This document shows positions 6,117-9,196 of a DNA stretch of 9,196 nt, piece after piece. The position numbers and the translations under genes are program-made. This DNA is from an uncultured Eubacteriales bacterium (GTDB lineage: Bacteria > Bacillota_A > Clostridia > Christensenellales > Aristaeellaceae). The notes under the pieces are model-generated. The model was not told the origin of the DNA and did not search any database. It was given only the letters and a program-made list of their open reading frames with translations. Each line of letters begins with the position of its first letter. Positions within the stretch are counted from its first letter, which is position 1. The stretch lies in contig CACXEB010000308.1 in assembly GCA_902766515.1 (NCBI GenBank), forward strand, positions 1-9,196, written 5' to 3'.

Positions 6117-8075
6117 ATGAAGCAAAAACCGATGAAAAAACTGAAGCAGAAGGTGACTTCGCTGCGGCTGCGCATCCTGCTGCCGGTCATCCTGATGACG
6201 CTGTTCGTCGTCATCCTGCTGACCAGCCTGTTCTCCCGCGCGTACATCGACACGATCCTGCAGCAGGAGCAGGAAGTGAACGCCGTCGGCTTCGAAACGA
6301 TTTCCCACGCGGTCACACCGCTCATCAATACTGCTGTCGGCAATGTCCGGAGCATGATGACGGATGAGCGGTTCGTGTCCTATGCGCGGCTTCAGTTCGC
6401 CTCTTCGGCTGAGCTGATCAAGGCGCGGATCCGGTGCCGGGACTTCCTGGGCGCGGAGGTGGCGCAGCACGAGAGCATCTACGGCGTGCTGTTCATGCGG
6501 AAGGACGGGAGCCTGTTCGGATCGCTCCCGGAGGGCAACATCTATCAGGACCGGCCCGAAGACAACTCGCTCCCGGAGGCTGTCAAAGCGCAGGCCCTGG
6601 GCGCGCCGTTTGGACAGACGGTCTGGATCGGCCCGGTTTCCGGGCGGGATATCTATGGATTTGATTATGCCAGGGCGCCGGAAAACATCATGATCGCGGC
6701 CTGGAAATCCGTGGATGTGAGCTATGGCGAGTGCTACGCGCTGATGGTGATGGACGGGGCCGTGCTGGAGCGGCAGCTGGAGGCGCTGCAGGATGGAAAA
6801 AGCATCTGGCGCCTCTTCACCGCAGACCGGGTGGAATTCTATCATTCGGGCCCGGACGCGTGCCCGGATCCGGAGCGCCTGATCGGCGAAAGCAACAGCG
6901 GAGCGGTCTTCTACGATGAAAACGGCCGCCCCTTCTGCGCGTTTTCGAAAAAAATGACCTCTCCTGCCTGGACGCTGGTCCGGGAAGTCTCCATGGAGGA
7001 CTACGAGCAGGTGGTCCGTCACGTCCGCAGGGTCGTATGGCTGACTGCGGGCGCGGTGCTCCTGGTCGGCCTGGCCCTTTACCGGCTGTGGCTGAAGCGG
7101 TTCATGCGCCAGTTCGATTCGCTGCTCAGCGGGATCAAGCGCATCGGTCAGGGTAATCTGGAGCCCTTTGCCTTTGTGCCCACCTCCATCGACGAATTCA
7201 GGACCATGCAGGGGGAAATCCACCGGACCAGCCAGGCGCTGCGGGAACAGATGGACACGATCCGCCGGATGGAGCGCGATCGGATGGAGCTGGAGGCCAA
7301 GCGGAAAGAGCAGGAGATGATCGTCCGGGAGCTGAGTACGGCCAGGCAGATCCAGGAGAGCATGCTGCCGCATATTTTCCCGGCCTTCCCGGACAGGAAA
7401 GAGATCGACCTGTACGCGTCCATGGATCCGGCGCGGGATGTCGGCGGCGACTTCTATGACTTCTTCTTCATTGATGAAGACCATCTGTGCCTTGTCATCG
7501 CCGATGTGAGCGGCAAGGGTATTCCCGGCGCACTGTTCATGATGTTCGCCAAGCGGATCATCGGGGACTCCGCCAGGGTGGCGCACGGCGCCGGGGAGAT
7601 CCTGGCCATGACGAACGAGACGCTGTGCGACAATAACCAGGCGGAGATGTTCGTCACCGTCTGGCTCGGGATCCTCGAAATATCGACCGGCCGGCTGACG
7701 GCCGCGAACGCGGGGCATGAGTATCCGGTGATCCGCAAAAAGGGCGGGCAGTTTGAACTGCATAAGGATAAGCACAGCCTGGTGATCGGCGCGATGAAGG
7801 GGATCCGCTTCCGGGAGTATCAGCTCCGGCTGTCGCCCGGGGACAAGCTGTTCGTGTATACGGACGGCCTCCCGGAGGCCACGGCCGGCAGCAACGAAAT
7901 GTTCGGTACCGGCCGCATGGTGGAGGCGCTGAACACCTGCGCGGAAGGCAGCCCGGAGGAGATCCTGAAGAAGATGACGTGCGCTGTTGACGCCTTCGTG
8001 GGCGACGCGGAGCAGTTTGACGACCTGACCATGATGTGTCTGGAGTACCGGGGACCGCAGCCGGCGGACGAATGA
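6117..8075 (+). CDS. Membrane sensor PP2C-type Ser/Thr phosphatase (SpoIIE/RsbU-like)
   Basis: This encodes a 652-aa two-TM sensor whose output is a PPM phosphatase, the class that dephosphorylates anti-sigma-factor antagonists in partner-switching systems. The ATG at 6117 is chosen for GGGAGGGG (6101-6108); the longer frame would overlap the upstream gene. A basic N-terminus leads into TM1 (about 18-40), an extracytoplasmic domain (about 41-305, Cache-like by pattern), TM2 (about 306-324), a HAMP-like segment (325-378), a short helix, then the phosphatase domain (about 408-645). The metal-binding and catalytic motifs are intact: DVGGDFYD (441-448), DVSGKG (463-468), NAGH (531-534), YTDG (581-584) and FDDLT with DD at 635-636. 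The domain is therefore probably active. It is co-transcribed with the binding protein. The antagonist, anti-sigma and sigma genes are not in view. Confidence 0.9.
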   Translation: MKQKPMKKLKQKVTSLRLRILLPVILMTLFVVILLTSLFSRAYIDTILQQEQEVNAVGFETISHAVTPLINTAVGNVRSMMTDERFVSYARLQFASSAELIKARIRCRDFLGAEVAQHESIYGVLFMRKDGSLFGSLPEGNIYQDRPEDNSLPEAVKAQALGAPFGQTVWIGPVSGRDIYGFDYARAPENIMIAAWKSVDVSYGECYALMVMDGAVLERQLEALQDGKSIWRLFTADRVEFYHSGPDACPDPERLIGESNSGAVFYDENGRPFCAFSKKMTSPAWTLVREVSMEDYEQVVRHVRRVVWLTAGAVLLVGLALYRLWLKRFMRQFDSLLSGIKRIGQGNLEPFAFVPTSIDEFRTMQGEIHRTSQALREQMDTIRRMERDRMELEAKRKEQEMIVRELSTARQIQESMLPHIFPAFPDRKEIDLYASMDPARDVGGDFYDFFFIDEDHLCLVIADVSGKGIPGALFMMFAKRIIGDSARVAHGAGEILAMTNETLCDNNQAEMFVTVWLGILEISTGRLTAANAGHEYPVIRKKGGQFELHKDKHSLVIGAMKGIRFREYQLRLSPGDKLFVYTDGLPEATAGSNEMFGTGRMVEALNTCAEGSPEEILKKMTCAVDAFVGDAEQFDDLTMMCLEYRGPQPADE

Positions 8076-8204
8076 ACCCGTCCGGAGCGAAGGCGGCGCG
8101 GCCGCGGCAATTTCTTCGCTGGGGCCGCTGCTCCCGGCCGGGATCCTGCGTATATACGGATGTATGCGACGCGATCACGCCTGTCGCTGAGGAGGATTCG
8201 AACG
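8076..8204 (+). other. Intergenic spacer with GC-rich hairpin and ribosome binding site
   Basis: AGCGAAG (8086-8092) pairs with CTTCGCT (8114-8120), stacked on an inner GCGGC (8093-8097) / GCCGC (8101-8105) stem with an 8-base bulge. A perfect CCCGGCCGGG palindrome follows at 8133-8142. No T-run follows either, so neither is a standard terminator; partial attenuation or readthrough into the phytase gene is possible. I see no convincing promoter; TATATA at 8151-8156 lacks a matching -35. AGGAGG at 8190-8195 is the ribosome binding site of the next gene, 9 bases from its ATG. Confidence 0.45.
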
Positions 8205-9196
8205 ATGATTGACTTTGCTGCGAAAAAGACCTGCTGCTTTGCCCTGATTGCCTGCCTGCTGCTGGCGCTGTGCCTGCCGGCGGTGGGGGAAGAGGCGTTT
8301 GAGCCGTTTTTCCGCTTCGACCTGGACAGCCCGGACGCCTGGCAGCAGCCGCTTTCCAATCCCCGGTATCTGACCGAAGGCGCCTGGGCCTTCAAGCCGC
8401 TGGACCCGGCAAAAAGCGCCCAGTATGGGCTGGACCCGTCCGCGCTGCCCAGCGCGGACGGCCTGGATACGCTGAACATCTCCGGCAGCGCTGAATTCTC
8501 CGAGGACCAGTTCCGGACGCTGGCGGACACGCTGCGCACGCTGGCTGGCGGCCGGCAGGTCTGGGTGGTCGATTGCCGCCTGGAAGGCCATGGCCTGGTG
8601 AACGGCATCTCCGTCTCCTGGTACGGTGACCATAACTGGGCGAACAAGGGCATGACGCTGGCGGAAGCGGAGGCGGATGAGGCGCGGCGCTTCGGCGAAC
8701 TGGTTGGTTCAGAGATCACGGTGTACACGGCGGCCGACAACGTCCGCGGCGAATCCCGCAGCATCACCGTGGAGCGCTGGATGACGGAGCGGGAGCTGGT
8801 GGAGAGCGAAGGCTTTCACTACCTGCGCCTGGCGGCCAACGATCACAGCTGGCCCGAGGAGGAAGCAGTGGACGCCTTCCTTGCCTTCGTGGCGGAGCTT
8901 GACAAAACGGTGGGGCTCGACAACGTATGGCTGCATTTTCACTGCCAGGCAGGGAAGAGCCGCACGGGCATCTTCATGGCCATCTACGACATGATCCGGA
9001 ATCCGGGCGTTTCTTTCGAGGATATCGTCCTTCGCCACGCCCTGACGGGCAGCAGCTACTTCCCCTACGTGGACGAAGCCAACGAGCTGGCGCCGGTGTA
9101 CGCGCTGCGGGCACGGCGGATCCGGCAGGTCTACGATTACCTGCACGGGGATCCGGCCATGGTCGCCGATACGCCCTGGAGCGAATGGGTCGCCAA
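8205..9196 (+). CDS. Secreted PTP-like phytase / inositol polyphosphate phosphatase, 3' cut
   Basis: The 330 visible codons encode an exported cysteine phosphatase of the PTP-like phytase type (PhyAsr of Selenomonas is the classic member), which removes phosphate from myo-inositol hexakisphosphate. The ATG follows AGGAGG (8190-8195) by 9 bases. Residues 1-29 form a signal peptide (KK at 7-8, hydrophobic core to about 27), so the enzyme acts outside the membrane. Family landmarks in order are DTLNISGSAEFS (88-99), VNGISVSWYGDHNWAN (132-147), the acid loop NDHSWP with Asp213, and the P-loop HCQAGKSRT with Cys247 (codon 8943-8945) and Arg253. All catalytic parts are present. The P-loop has Lys251, as in the PTEN loop HCKAGKGR, rather than the GVGR I recall for PhyAsr. 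The gene runs off the right edge with no stop. It may be read through from the phosphatase operon 129 bases upstream. Confidence 0.9.
   Translation, partial: MIDFAAKKTCCFALIACLLLALCLPAVGEEAFEPFFRFDLDSPDAWQQPLSNPRYLTEGAWAFKPLDPAKSAQYGLDPSALPSADGLDTLNISGSAEFSEDQFRTLADTLRTLAGGRQVWVVDCRLEGHGLVNGISVSWYGDHNWANKGMTLAEAEADEARRFGELVGSEITVYTAADNVRGESRSITVERWMTERELVESEGFHYLRLAANDHSWPEEEAVDAFLAFVAELDKTVGLDNVWLHFHCQAGKSRTGIFMAIYDMIRNPGVSFEDIVLRHALTGSSYFPYVDEANELAPVYALRARRIRQVYDYLHGDPAMVADTPWSEWVA

Noticed and set aside
4442..7775. Two long minus-strand ORFs (637 and 587 codons) opposite the operon
   Set aside because: The plus frames carry complete conserved motifs and proper starts. The minus frames show Arg/Val/His-rich mirror composition typical of antisense to GC-rich coding DNA.

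Overview
The window is GC-rich (by eye near 60%) and densely coded. It has Shine-Dalgarno sites of the GGAGG type, sigma-A-like promoters and one TTG start. The gene content is a type I pullulanase, a LipO-like solute-binding protein, a membrane SpoIIE/RsbU-type phosphatase and a secreted PTP-like phytase. Together these suggest a fairly high-GC member of the Clostridia or a related Firmicutes lineage from a gut or rumen. The taxonomic call is inference; there is no rRNA or other marker gene here.

Layout. (1) 1-1100, plus: C-terminal part of a type I pullulanase, cut by the window edge. (2) 1118-1169: a long hairpin shared as a bidirectional terminator by two convergent genes. (3) 1179-3797, minus: an 872-aa cytoplasmic protein with a helical N-terminal region, a long coiled coil and a TerD-like C-terminal domain. 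(4) 3798-4324: a 527-base gene-free interval that is the most unusual part of the window. It holds a proximal minus promoter, a densely hairpinned stretch that looks like a structured RNA read from the minus strand, a second minus promoter feeding it, and a plus promoter. The back-to-back -35 boxes of the last two flank and overlap one palindrome. (5) 4325-6094 and 6117-8075, plus: a two-gene operon with a 22-base gap, encoding a secreted or surface solute-binding protein and a two-TM sensor PP2C phosphatase. (6) 8205-9196, plus: a secreted PTP-like inositol-polyphosphatase, cut by the right edge.

How the parts may work together (inference). The solute-binding protein has no ABC permease next to it. 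It sits directly before a sensor with a large extracytoplasmic domain, so it may act as a ligand-presenting co-sensor for the phosphatase, which would dephosphorylate an anti-sigma antagonist or a similar regulator encoded elsewhere. The pullulanase and the phytase both fit growth on plant or grain material. The shared palindrome between the divergent promoters suggests that the operon and the minus-strand RNA/TerD-like transcript respond to one regulator.
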